From Humulus lupulus (taxonomy: Eukaryota > Streptophyta > Magnoliopsida > Rosales > Cannabaceae), in the NCBI RefSeq assembly GCF_963169125.1, contig NC_084794.1, positions 223,445,409-223,509,408 of the forward strand: a stretch of 64,000 nt of DNA. The letters run 5' to 3'. The position numbers were made by a program, and so were the translations under genes. The notes under the pieces were generated by a model. The model saw nothing but the letters and a program-made list of their open reading frames with translations. It did not search any database and was not told where the DNA came from. Shown piece by piece: positions 1-9,213 of the stretch (position 1 is its first letter; every line of letters begins with the position of its first letter).

Positions 1-143
1 TAGCAGTCGGTGCATGTGAATAAATGCCTATATTCTGATTGTTTGTGAATTGTTATATTCCTTTGGTGGATTTTGGAGAAGCTTTTACCCTGTCATCATG
101 GTCTGATTGCTGAGTCGTTGATTGCAGATTGACTTGGATAACT

Positions 144-1217
144 ATGCATCCAAGAAAATCTACACGGCTAGCCGGCACTAGGTCTGGGACCGGGGGTGAT
201 GACCAGGGCCAGATTCCTCCGCCAGTCCCTGAGAACTGGCAGTAACTTATGGCAGATATGCAAGCATGATTACAGAGTCAAGATGAGCAAATTCTCTTGC
301 TGCGATAGCAGGCTCCATCAGGGAGTGCTGCCCCTATTGTACCACCTGCAGTGGTACCAGTTGTACAATTAGGAGAGATTGGGAACAGGTGGGAGCCGTT
401 ATATGAGTGGTTCATGAAGCAACAACCCCCAATCTTTGAGGGAGGACCTGACCCATTGAAGGTCGAGCAATGGCTGACTATGATTACTACTATCCTGGAT
501 TTCATGAGGATCAAGGGACATGACAGAGTGGCATGTGCCACGTATATGTTGAGAGAGGATGCCCGCATCTGGTGGGAAGTGGCCTCACAGACCAGGGATG
601 TCACTGCATTGAGTTGGGAAGGATTTAAAGATTTGTTCAGTTAGAAGTACTATAATGTTGCCATCAGGGTCGCAAAGGTTAATGAGTTCGTAGGATTGGT
701 TCAGGACAGCATGACAGTTACAGAATATGCCCTGAAGTTTGACAGACTCACGAAGTTTGCACCAGACCTTGTGCCTACAGATGCAGCTAGGCAAGATAGG
801 TTCATTAGGGGGCTTAATGCTATGATAGCCCGGGATGTTAACATTACAACGGTACCTGGAGGAACAACTTATGCCCAGGCCGTTGAGAAGGCTCTTACCG
901 CTGAAGAAGCAGAGAATAAAATTTGGAAGGAAAGTGCAGTGAGGCGCGAGGGTCGCAGGGTGGTGCCTCCTTATTCTGGGCCAGGTAGGGGCGGAGGCCC
1001 CAGTGATTTCAAGAGAAAGACCCCTAACACTTCGACCGCTGCTGGTTCTGATAGGAGGGGTCGGGGTGGTCAGGGCGGGCGTCAGGGCAGCGGTGAACCA
1101 TGGAGGAGTTATCCGGAGTGCTCGAGGTGTAGAAGGCGCCATCAGAGCGAATGTCGGGCCAATGCTTGCTATATATGTGGCACGGTGGGGCACCTCAAGA
1201 AGGATTTCCAACAGTGA
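144..1217 (+). pseudogene. gag: T1 Gag polyprotein (retrotransposon capsid), broken
   Basis: Gag forms the virus-like particle and packages element RNA. One frame runs from the ATG at 144 to the stop ending at 1217 (about 357 codons), with internal stops at 243-245, 267-269, 306-308 and 642-644. The retrotrans_gag core is clear between codons 70 and 250: EPLYEWF, then FEGGPDP, ARIWWEVASQ, KFAPDLVP and GLNAMIARDV. A basic Gly/Arg-rich stretch and a zinc knuckle (CYICGTVGHLKKDF) follow. The last Cys of the knuckle is replaced by Phe, so metal binding is probably lost. The stop at 642 replaces a Gln kept in T5 (CAG to TAG). The start was chosen because T5 has a related start with the same leader before it. 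Family assignment is strong; the copy cannot make a full protein. Confidence 0.9.
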
Positions 1218-1337
1218 AGAAAGGGGAAGTAGGAAAAGTGGACAGGTTGACTCCAACTCGAATGTTCACCTTGACGCAGGGAGAGGCTGAGGCTAGTCCC
1301 TAGGTAGTGACTGGTCAGCTTTCTAGCGCTGGCTATC
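1218..1337 (+). other. T1 gag-protease spacer, cut by an LTR
   Basis: These bases align with the T5 minus strand around 16700-16817, between the gag zinc knuckle and the protease. The match includes the NVHLDAGRG/SVHLDTGRG coding stretch and the TCAGCTTTCTAGCG stretch. Homology stops at 1337, where the LTR terminus TGTAACGACCC begins. No functional protease remains. Confidence 0.75.
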
Positions 1338-3597
1338 TGTAACGACCCAAATTCGCTAATAAGGCTTAAGGGCCTTGATTAGTGTGCCGGGAGGGCATAA
1401 CTGGGATTAGAATGAATGCTATTGATTTAAATGCGTAAATATATGATTAATTGTGTGTTTATGATAACTGATGATATTATATGATGATGTGATATAAATG
1501 TTTGAGATATATGCGAGAACCACATTATGATGTGGATAATTCTGTAGCCGGCGACTCGAGGCGATCTTAGGGCTAGATAGCGGGAAAAGTCACAACGGGG
1601 TATTATAATTGACTTTGGACAAGTCAGGGTTATTTTAGGTATCAGGTAGTGATTTAGACTATCGAGTGATGAAAATAAATAATTGGAGATATATTTGAAG
1701 TTAGGATGTCTAGGCGGGATTATTGGGGAATTTTACCGTTTTGGCCTCGGGGACGTTTCTGGCACCCCGAGCTTTGGGATTAGTCTAATAATCTAAGGAT
1801 ATACTTGGAAGACTTAGAAGATACTAGACATAAAAGTATAAACCGACCCTATCTCTCCTTCTCTCTCTTTTCTCTCTTAGCAAAGGAAAAACTACTGGAA
1901 TTTGAGAGGAAACTGCTGGAATTGAGCTGTGTCTTTGGGAATTGAAGGGAATAATCAGGAGGATTAGCTCAGGAACTGATCAAGGTCTGAGCTAGTGCTA
2001 AGGTAAGTTTTGAATTTTTGTTTTTGGGGTTAGGAACCTAAAGAAATGGCTGAGTTTTAAATGGTTGTGGTTTTGACATTCAAGGTGGAAATTGAGGCTT
2101 GAAACTTTGAAGATAGGTCAGGGGTCTCTTGGAGAATCGATTCTACAGCTGAGGTAAGGTTTAATTTAAAGTTTGATGGTTGAATTTGAGAGTTTCCATG
2201 GCTGGTTTTGAGTTCTGTGGGTTTGAAATTTCAGAAGTTGGAATTGGGGTTTTGGTGAGTCTTGGGCTGGATTTGTGGTTGGATTGTGTTGCTTAAATAA
2301 TTCTAATGTTGTTATTATCAATTGGTTTTGAGTTGAAAGGCTTTGGGGTGGCTTAAGGTGAGGTTTAGGGATTGAAAATGGTGGTTTTTTCTGGGTTCGA
2401 AGGGTCGGGCCGCGGCATGGTTCTTGGTGAGCCGCAGCCCTTCGAAGTTGTTGCATGCTGAGGAAGGAGGGCGGGCCGCGGCATGGTCCAAGCAATGCCG
2501 CGGCCCTTACCTGTTTTTGTGCCTTGGATGGCTCTGTTTGGGGGCCATGCCGCGGCATGGATGGCCTATGCCGTGGCGCTTAAGGGATTTTGGGATTTTA
2601 AGATTTTAGGCTTGGAAATTTAACCTAGGGTGCTCGGGGTTGAGTCTTTTACTATATTTGGTGAAGTTCAATGCCCCGAGTACTAGAACTTGGCTTGGAA
2701 ACTCATTTAAGGTTGTTAATGGTGTCTTTCCTCATGGTTGTGACTAGGTGTCTAGCTAGGACTCGAGGATCGGATCGTGCTCAAGGAGTGTCGCCCGTAG
2801 CTAATTCATTTGAAAGCTAAAGATAAGAAAATTGCACCCGGTTATATGATTGTGATGGGACTAAGTGCTCCCGTGAGTTGTATCGTGTCAATGTTTGTAT
2901 CACGCGCATGGGACATGTAAAAGCGGCCTAAGGGTGTCGTACATACTAATAGCGCGTAGAGCGCGATTTGGCCCCTGGGAGCCATGAACACTGGGATAAC
3001 AGAGGGAGCAGCCTGTGAGCGTTAGCCCTGGTTATCGTTATAAACTGTGTATGTTATGAATTGATATGCCTAGTATGAGGAATACTTGACTATATTGAAT
3101 GGTTATTTGACTGAGGCTATGTGATGCAATGTGAGATATTGACTTGACTACTTAATGCTTATGCTTTGTTGTTGTTGTGTTTTCTTGCTGGGCCTTGGCT
3201 CACAGGTGCTACGTGGTGCAGGTAAAGGCAAGGGCAAGCTGGACCAAGCCTGAGGTGGAGAGCTCCGAGGTGAAATGTACATAGCCAGCGGTTCGACCGC
3301 CACGGTCGAGGAGTGGACCAGGACAGGGATCACCTAACTGCTTGTTTTGCTTTAGTATGGCCGGTTGTTGTACATAAACCTTGTGCCTTTCGTAAACGGT
3401 CTTTGAACTTAATATTTTTGGGATCCCATGTAACAGATGATACTTTTAAATGAAAATGTGGCTTTTGAGACCAAAACGTTTTTAACCCTAGTTCCTTTAT
3501 AGTTTAAATGACACGGTTTTATTTAAATGACTTGATTAGCAAGTCTGGCACTTTATAAACACACAGTGTAGCGGTCTTGGCTATCCAGGGCGTTACA
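1338..3597 (+). repeat. T1-family LTR, complete copy (2260 bp)
   Basis: It starts TGTAACGACCC and ends GGGCGTTACA, the TG...CA ends expected of an LTR. It shares many blocks with the next copy (3598-5828), with T5 (18281-20126 and 39454-39783), with T9 and with T14. These include the AGTGTGCCGGGAGGGCATAA start block, a CT-rich tract near 1850-1880, a GC-rich palindromic block at 2405-2580, a TTGCTGGGCCTTGGCTCAC block near 3185-3205, a GGATCCCATG block near 3421 and a hairpin at 3293-3309. No clear TATA box was found. No target-site duplication flanks it: the left side is CTATC and the right side is ATTAG. Confidence 0.9.
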
Positions 3598-5828
3598 ATT
3601 AGTGTGCCAGGAGGGCATAATTGGCTTATGTGTGTGTTTATTAAGTTAATGTATGATTATATGAATGTAAATATGAATATATGTTATATTTGTGAGAACC
3701 ACATTATTATGCGCGTAAGTCTGCAGCGTGCGACTCAAGGCGATCCTAGGGAGCTAGTTAGTGGGAAGTCACAACGGGGCTTAATGTTTGACTTGGGGTA
3801 AGTCAAGAGGTAATTCGGCTATTAGATGATTATTTAGGTTATCAGTTTAAGGAAATAAATATATGGAGATATATTTGAGGTTAGGAAGCCTAGGTGGGAA
3901 TATTGGGGAATTTTACCATTTTTCCCTCGGGGACGTTTTCAAAACCCCGAGCTTTGGGATTGACTTAATTAGCTAAGGTTAGACTAAGTAAACAGAAAGC
4001 AGTGGAACAAAAGACACAAACCGACCCATTTTTGCCCCTCTCCTTCTTCTCTTCTCTCTCTTAAGGAAACTACTAAAAAACTTAAAGAACTCAACTGGAA
4101 ATTTTGAGTTTTTAGCTGAATTTGTGAAGGATTAGCCTAGTTCTGAACAATGAGCACTCAACCAGGATCAAGGTAAGAATTGAATCTCATTCTTGAGCAT
4201 TAGAATTCTGGGTTTTGGCTGAGTATTAAAAGTGTTTATGGTTTTGATGTTAAGGATTGAATTAAAGCTGAGAAGCTTGGGTTTTAGCTCAGGAATCTGT
4301 TAAGGAAGTGGTTCATCAAAGAAGGTATGCTTCAATTCTTAATTTAGAGTTTAAATTCTGAGTTTGCATGACTGGTTTTAGAGTTCTTGAGCTATTGGGT
4401 TTCAGAAATCAAAATGGGATTTTAGTGAGTTATTAAGCTAGGTTTCTGTTGGATTGAGTTGCTAAAACCATGTTGGAGTCTTGTGATCAATGGGTTTTGG
4501 AATTAGGGTGCTTTAGGATGGTTTTTGGCAAGGTTAGGAGGCTAGAAATGGTGGTTTTTCTAGGCACGAAGGGTTGGGTTGTAGCTTTGTTCTAGAGTGC
4601 CGCAGCCCTGCGAAGCAAGGAAGAGCCAAGGAGGCTCTATAGTGGGGAAGCGCCGCAGCGCGTGTTTGCCTTCAGAGAGGCTTAGCCTCTATTTCAGGGG
4701 CGGGCTGCGGCTAGGTTTCAAGAGCCGCAACCCTTAAGGGTATTTTTTATCTTTTGGGGGTTTTTAAGAATGGGAACCTAACCTAAGGTGCTCGGAATCA
4801 ATTCCACCACCGTGATTGGTGGAATTCAATGTCCTAGAAGCTAGAACTCCACCCGGAAATATTAACGCAATTATTAATGGTACTCCCTATCTTTGTTTTT
4901 ACTAGGTGTTAAGCTAGGGCTCGGGAAGCGGATCATGCTCGAGAGGCGTCGCTCGTGAACAGTGAACTTGGGAATTAAAGGTAAGAAAACTGCACCCGGT
5001 TGTGGAATTATAATGGGACTAAGGGTTCCCTATGTTGTATGCTTTGTAAAAAATGGTATTATGCCATGTAAACAGTAAACCAACGGCCTAAGAGTGTCGA
5101 AGTTTACACTAGCGCACAGGGCACGGCTCGGCCACTGGTAGCTGAGGACAGCTTGTTATGCACTGAGCTCGGTTTAAGCGGGCCGGAGTCAGTGGAGTAA
5201 ACAGAAGGTGCGACCTAAAGTGTCATCCTTGACTAATAAATGAGTTGTTTGTTATTATTGTTTGTGAGTTGTTATGTTGTATAGCTGGGTGATGATTAAC
5301 TAACTCTTTGGTTGAATCGCTATTCTTTGTGAATATTGTGGTATGTTAAGTGTATGAACGTGCTTAAGGGTTACCCAAATATTATTATTGCTTTCTATGT
5401 AACATGATGTGTTTTCTTGCTGGGCCTTGGCTCACGGGTGCTACGTGGTGTAGGTAAAGGCAAGGGCAAGCTTGATCAGCCCTGATTTGGAGAGCTCTGA
5501 GAGCAGGATGTACATGTTCAGCTTCTCAGCCGCCACGGTTGAGGGGAGACAGGGACAGGAATACCATAAACTTCTGTTTTGCCTTTAGAAAGGCTGGTGG
5601 TTGTCTGTACACTGGAAATTTTGTAAATAGACTTTTAAACGTTATTTCTTTTAGGATCCCATATGTAAATATTTAATTATAGGGTAGGTATCTTTTGAGA
5701 CCAAAAACTTTTAACCCTAGCACTTTAATTACTTTAGAAATCATGTTTTTAACTGTTTGACTTGATTAACAAGTCCTGCACCTTTACAAATACACATTGT
5801 AGCGGTCTTGGCTATCTAGGGCGTTACA
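3598..5828 (+). repeat. T1-family LTR, second copy missing its first 40 bp
   Basis: This copy follows the previous LTR without a gap and aligns with it from offset 41 (ATTAGTGTGCC) to the terminal GGGCGTTACA. The two copies have drifted clearly, most of all in the GC-rich block (4560-4745 here). It is probably the original 3' LTR of T1, because its right terminus sits directly on the interrupted T2 gag. The right-hand target-site half would be CTCCA at 5829-5833; its partner should lie left of the window. Confidence 0.85.
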
Positions 5829-6149
5829 CTCCATGTGCTGAACTGGATATGGTGCATAGTTCGCCACTGGCCATCCCCATATGGACCAACTTGTTGGGGG
5901 TGCTGGGGCCATATGTTGCGGCTGTGGTTGCAGTGGAGGCTGAGTCTGTTGTCGCAGTTGCTGCAATAGTTCCTCGACTTGTTGTCGCAGTCTGGCGATC
6001 TCTGCAATGTTGTCAACTGGCGGTGTTGGCGGTGCATTACGGCTGGCAGTAGCACGCACTCCCCTTCTGTGAACCAGAGGGGCTTCATTGTTCATCGGAG
6101 CAGCATTGGAGGCATTTCTGTTGGTGCGAGCAGATCTTCGGAGTGACAT
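5829..6149 (-). pseudogene. gag: T2 Gag N-terminus, truncated by T1
   Basis: This is the capsid polyprotein of T2, starting at the ATG ending at 6149 (MSLRRSARTN). About 107 codons are open, without a stop. They include a Gln-rich coiled-coil-like stretch (EIARLRQQVEELLQQ) and the conserved NYAPYPVQHME. Reading ends at HME because the T1 LTR begins at that point. The same start and motifs occur in T6 (23295) and T7 (29106), where the frame goes on into YERF and the gag core. The intact frame suggests this part has decayed less than T6 gag. Confidence 0.88.
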
Positions 6150-6683
6150 CGCACCAGAGTTCTAACAGTTGAGAGAAACATGTCAGAACTTTACCCTAAT
6201 AGGCTCTAAGGTAAAACTTATTCTAAAACAAACATAACTCAGACCTATTGATTATGACTTCTTATGAAAATTATATGAATCTTCTTTATTATTAGAGTGG
6301 GTTTCTATACTTAGAAAAATAAGCCATCTTTATTTTTTTAAGTTTGTTTCTAATCATCCTATATGACTTAATTCTCAGGCTCGAAACTCATCTTTGTTCA
6401 AAAGTTAACCATATTGAGGGAGGGCTAGGATCAGTAAAATCGTTCCCACTACTATGGCCCCCTAACTCTCAATATAGAAACTTGATTCATTGATTTGTAT
6501 CCACCCTCACTGAACTTAGTCATTATTTATTTTAGTTATTATTTATTATGATTTCAAAAGAAAAATCAAACTCATACATGATAACAAAATAACCATGATA
6601 TTAATTTGGAAAAGAAAGTTTTCACTATTTACAATCATAAAAGAAAACAAATAATAAATTGAAATAAACAATGAAACTAGTCT
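6150..6683 (-). other. T2 leader between extra ORF and gag
   Basis: Non-coding AT-rich leader of about 530 bp. It matches the plus-strand leaders of T6 (22762-23294) and T7 (28700-29105). Shared stretches are GGGGGCCATAGTAGTGGGAA and the blocks flanking it. Conservation in three copies suggests a function in the RNA, such as packaging or translation. No gene is seen. Confidence 0.7.
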
Positions 6684-6686
6684 ATT

Positions 6687-7154
6687 CGAAAAATCGGGAT
6701 CTTCTACATCTGATCCTTCATCTAGCATATCGTCTTCTATTTCTTCATAGTCATTATTGTCTTGTGCTTCAAAATGCCCTCGAGGAAGATTCGTAAAAAT
6801 TCTATGTTTTTGTTCATTTGAAAATTGAAATTCCATTTTTGAAGGGAACCTAAGTATGAGAAAGTAATATCTCATAGCTACCGGCAATTCATCTTCATCA
6901 TCTATCGTCTCCCAAATTTCTTCTAAGGCTGGAATCACGGTAGGATAATCTCTAAAAAGTATAAGTACTAAAACGTATTGCTTTGTTGATCTCATCATGA
7001 TCTGCTTAGATTCTTGGAGGTGACCTATCTCCCTGTGGAACAAAAGTAATCTTTGAGTGATTCTTTCTAGCACTCCTACGGTGTTTCTCGGTTCTCTAAT
7101 TCTTTTTAAAGCCTTAATGGCTCGGATATCCTCATAAGTTAATGCTCCATTCCT
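6687..7154 (-). pseudogene. T2 extra ORF of unknown function, start and stop mutated
   Basis: A 155-codon frame between primer site and gag, homologous to the T6 ORF at 22294-22761. About 20 of roughly 130 compared residues differ. The ATG of T6 is AGG here (7152-7154), and the T6 stop TAG is TCG here (6687-6689). The frame therefore runs on to 6546. The frame itself is free of stops although neighbouring genes are full of them. It is predicted to be mostly helical (RLLLFHREIGHLQE, MRYYFLILRF) and ends in a very acidic tail (DNNDYEEIEDDMLDEGSDVE). I do not recognise the family. It has no zinc finger, no protease motif and no membrane segment. Confidence 0.7.
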
Positions 7155-7290
7155 TCTTAACTAAAAACATAAAGACTAAAATCGTTAGCTATACTTGTAA
7201 ACATAATAACTATAACTTAAACACTTACTTGGCGGTCAGATTCGGAGCTTTGAGTGTGTGTATCGAGGAGAACTTCATGCGAATGAACCA

Positions 7291-7303
7291 GGCTCTAATA
7301 CCA
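7291..7303 (-). promoter_or_regulatory. T2 primer-binding site, initiator-Met tRNA
   Basis: The minus strand reads TGGTATTAGAGCC two bases from the LTR end. It matches the plant TGGTATCAGAGC site, complementary to the 3' end of initiator Met tRNA, with one C to T change. It fixes the orientation of T2. Confidence 0.9.
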
Positions 7304-7305
7304 AC

Positions 7306-9213
7306 TATAATGACCCAAATATTCTAGACTTTGGACCATTAATAACTACTATACACAGACACTAATCTTAAGAACACATACATATGAAATAACCATAACT
7401 TTATTAAAAAAAACTGTAAAGCAAACGTTTAAAATTCAGGGTAGGATATGGGATCCCATTATTTGAAATAAAACATAACTTGAATCTTAAATAAACTTGG
7501 TTACAAAATCAAGTGCGGAAAATACATATAAAACATAACTGAAATGCCTAAAAACAACTTCATCCTCAAATCGTTCACGCAGTCCACCGAATCCATTCTC
7601 CCTCAATACACATTCCCAAGCCGCCAAGAATCTTCCCATCGCCATAACTTTTTTCCTGCACATATAAAACATAAAGGAATGAGCCTAATGCCCAACAAGG
7701 AAAATCTACTACAAGCATGAAACATAATCATACACATAAACTATAAACATATATCATATACTATAACACATATATCATAATTCTAACCCATGTACATGGT
7801 GACTATTGGGGTTTGCTAACTAAGCAACTATAAGCCTCAAACTACAATGAGGTTTGCTAGTTAAGCAACTATAAGCCCCAAAACACACATATATCATAAC
7901 ACATAAAATCATACTATAGCATAATCATAACATATTATATAACATAGCACATATCACATAGGAACTATCCTATTTTCCTTACCAAATACTGGGATGTGAG
8001 AACAAGGTCGGGATTTTGGAGCACTCCTAAAAACCATTAATAGAAAGGTGAGTATTCTAAAAGAAAGAGATGAAAAGAAATGAACTAAAAACAACCGAGA
8101 ATATACTTACTGACAGGAAACCTCAAGTTCAAAGAACTTAGATGCCTAACCAAGAATAGAGAATACTGAGTTAGGAATTGAGTAGAGAAAAACTATAAAA
8201 ACTAATGAAACAATACAGAAAGGAACTAGAATTAGAAATACCTTGAATGCACTATAACCAAACTACACCTTGATATCGGAATACACACTATTATCCTTAC
8301 TTCCCAAGTGCTTAATAAGCTTAGAATAATAAAGCTTATAACCCCAACCCAAGTGTTTAACACTCTAAAGTAAACCTAGCAACTTGAAGGCTCTAAACTC
8401 AGCTTGAAGAATGAAAGAAATGGATGGTACTAGGTCCTATTTATAGAGTTCAAGAATGAAAAGATCTTCATTTAGCTTTAATAAAAATAATGACTTTTAA
8501 TTGAAAATCATTTGAATATTCGTTCAGCAGAGGCTTAAGACTCGGTCAAAAAAGATTTTGGACTTATCAAGAGGTTATGGAATAAAATAAGCTCGGTTTC
8601 AAAATTATTCAAAATTCACGCCCTAGAGCCGATATATCGCCCATGCTAGGCGATATATCGCCTGGGCTGATAATCCCGAGGCTCGTCGAAGTGTTCGTGC
8701 GAAGTTACGTGTTTTTCGTATCCCCGTGTGGCGATATATCGCCCCCTAGAGCTGCGATATATTGGCATACGCTGAATTATTATACACGTAATTGCACTTT
8801 TTAAGCCTAATTTGAATTGAGTAAACAGCTTTGACTGAGTCCTATAACGATTTCAAAGCTGCTGGCAGACTCTGGGATTTTCAAATATTACTCTTAATAA
8901 ACTATTCCTCAAAAATACTTAATTTCTCATTAAACATGCACATGACAAATGTCATTATCTTATTGGGTCTATCTAAACTTTATAGTATAATAAATACCAT
9001 CTTCATAATCATTCATATTAATCAAACCTTAGGTTATAATTAATATTCTTAAACTATAGGTTAAACTTATAATATCTACAAGTGTTGCTACGAGTGTCCA
9101 ACTAAGTCCCGGCTCGAACCAAAATCCACAGTAATAAACATACTACAACTACTACTAGCTATTACTGTTATTACTACTATCTAACTAGCTAAGTTAAGTT
9201 CTTGGAATCTACA
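7306..9213 (-). repeat. T2 5' LTR (1908 bp)
   Basis: On the minus strand it begins TGTAGATTCC (ending at 9213) and ends GGGTCATTATA (7306), where the last TGTA/TACA step has mutated. It aligns with the T6 and T7 LTRs. A TATA box (CTATAAATA on the minus strand) lies at 8438-8446 and a poly(A) signal (AATAAA) at 7400-7405. Two hairpin units lie near 7805-7885. Four copies of the GCGATATATCGC palindrome lie at 8628-8766. The flank to the right, AGATA (9214-9218), is the visible half of the expected target-site duplication. Confidence 0.9.
8438..8446 (-). promoter_or_regulatory. T2 LTR TATA box
   Basis: The minus strand reads CTATAAATA followed by GGACCTAGTACC, the same promoter block found in the T6 and T7 LTRs. 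It should start transcription about 30 bases downstream, towards lower coordinates. Confidence 0.75.

Larger units (their letters stand above)
1..5828 (+). mobile_element. T1: Tekay-like gypsy element, partial, pol deleted
   Basis: A Ty3/gypsy fragment on the plus strand. Bases 1-143 are untranslated leader, followed by a decayed gag, a short stub of the gag-protease junction and two abutting LTR copies. The gag and the LTRs belong to the same family as T5, where the same leader, gag and LTR are found together. The right end is an exact LTR terminus (GTTACA at 5823-5828) that abuts the gag of T2, so T1 is read as inserted into T2. The 5' LTR and primer site lie left of the window. All of protease, reverse transcriptase, RNase H and integrase are missing. 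Confidence 0.85.
5829..9213 (-). mobile_element. T2: Tekay-like gypsy element with extra ORF, 5' half only
   Basis: Read on the minus strand this is a 5' LTR (7306-9213), an initiator-Met primer site, an extra open reading frame, and the first 107 codons of gag. It is then cut at 5828 by T1. It is the same family as T6 and T7: the leader, gag start and LTR align throughout. The right end is an exact LTR terminus lying in the RNase H to integrase stretch of T3, so T2 inserted into T3. The rest of T2 should lie left of base 1. Confidence 0.88.

Noticed and set aside
585..1256. 223-codon minus-strand open frame
   Set aside because: Shadow of the T1 gag; no protein features of its own and absent as a frame in the T5 copy.
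7291..7303. tRNA-like fragments at primer sites
   Set aside because: They are 12-18 base primer-binding sites next to LTR ends; no full tRNA gene structure is present.
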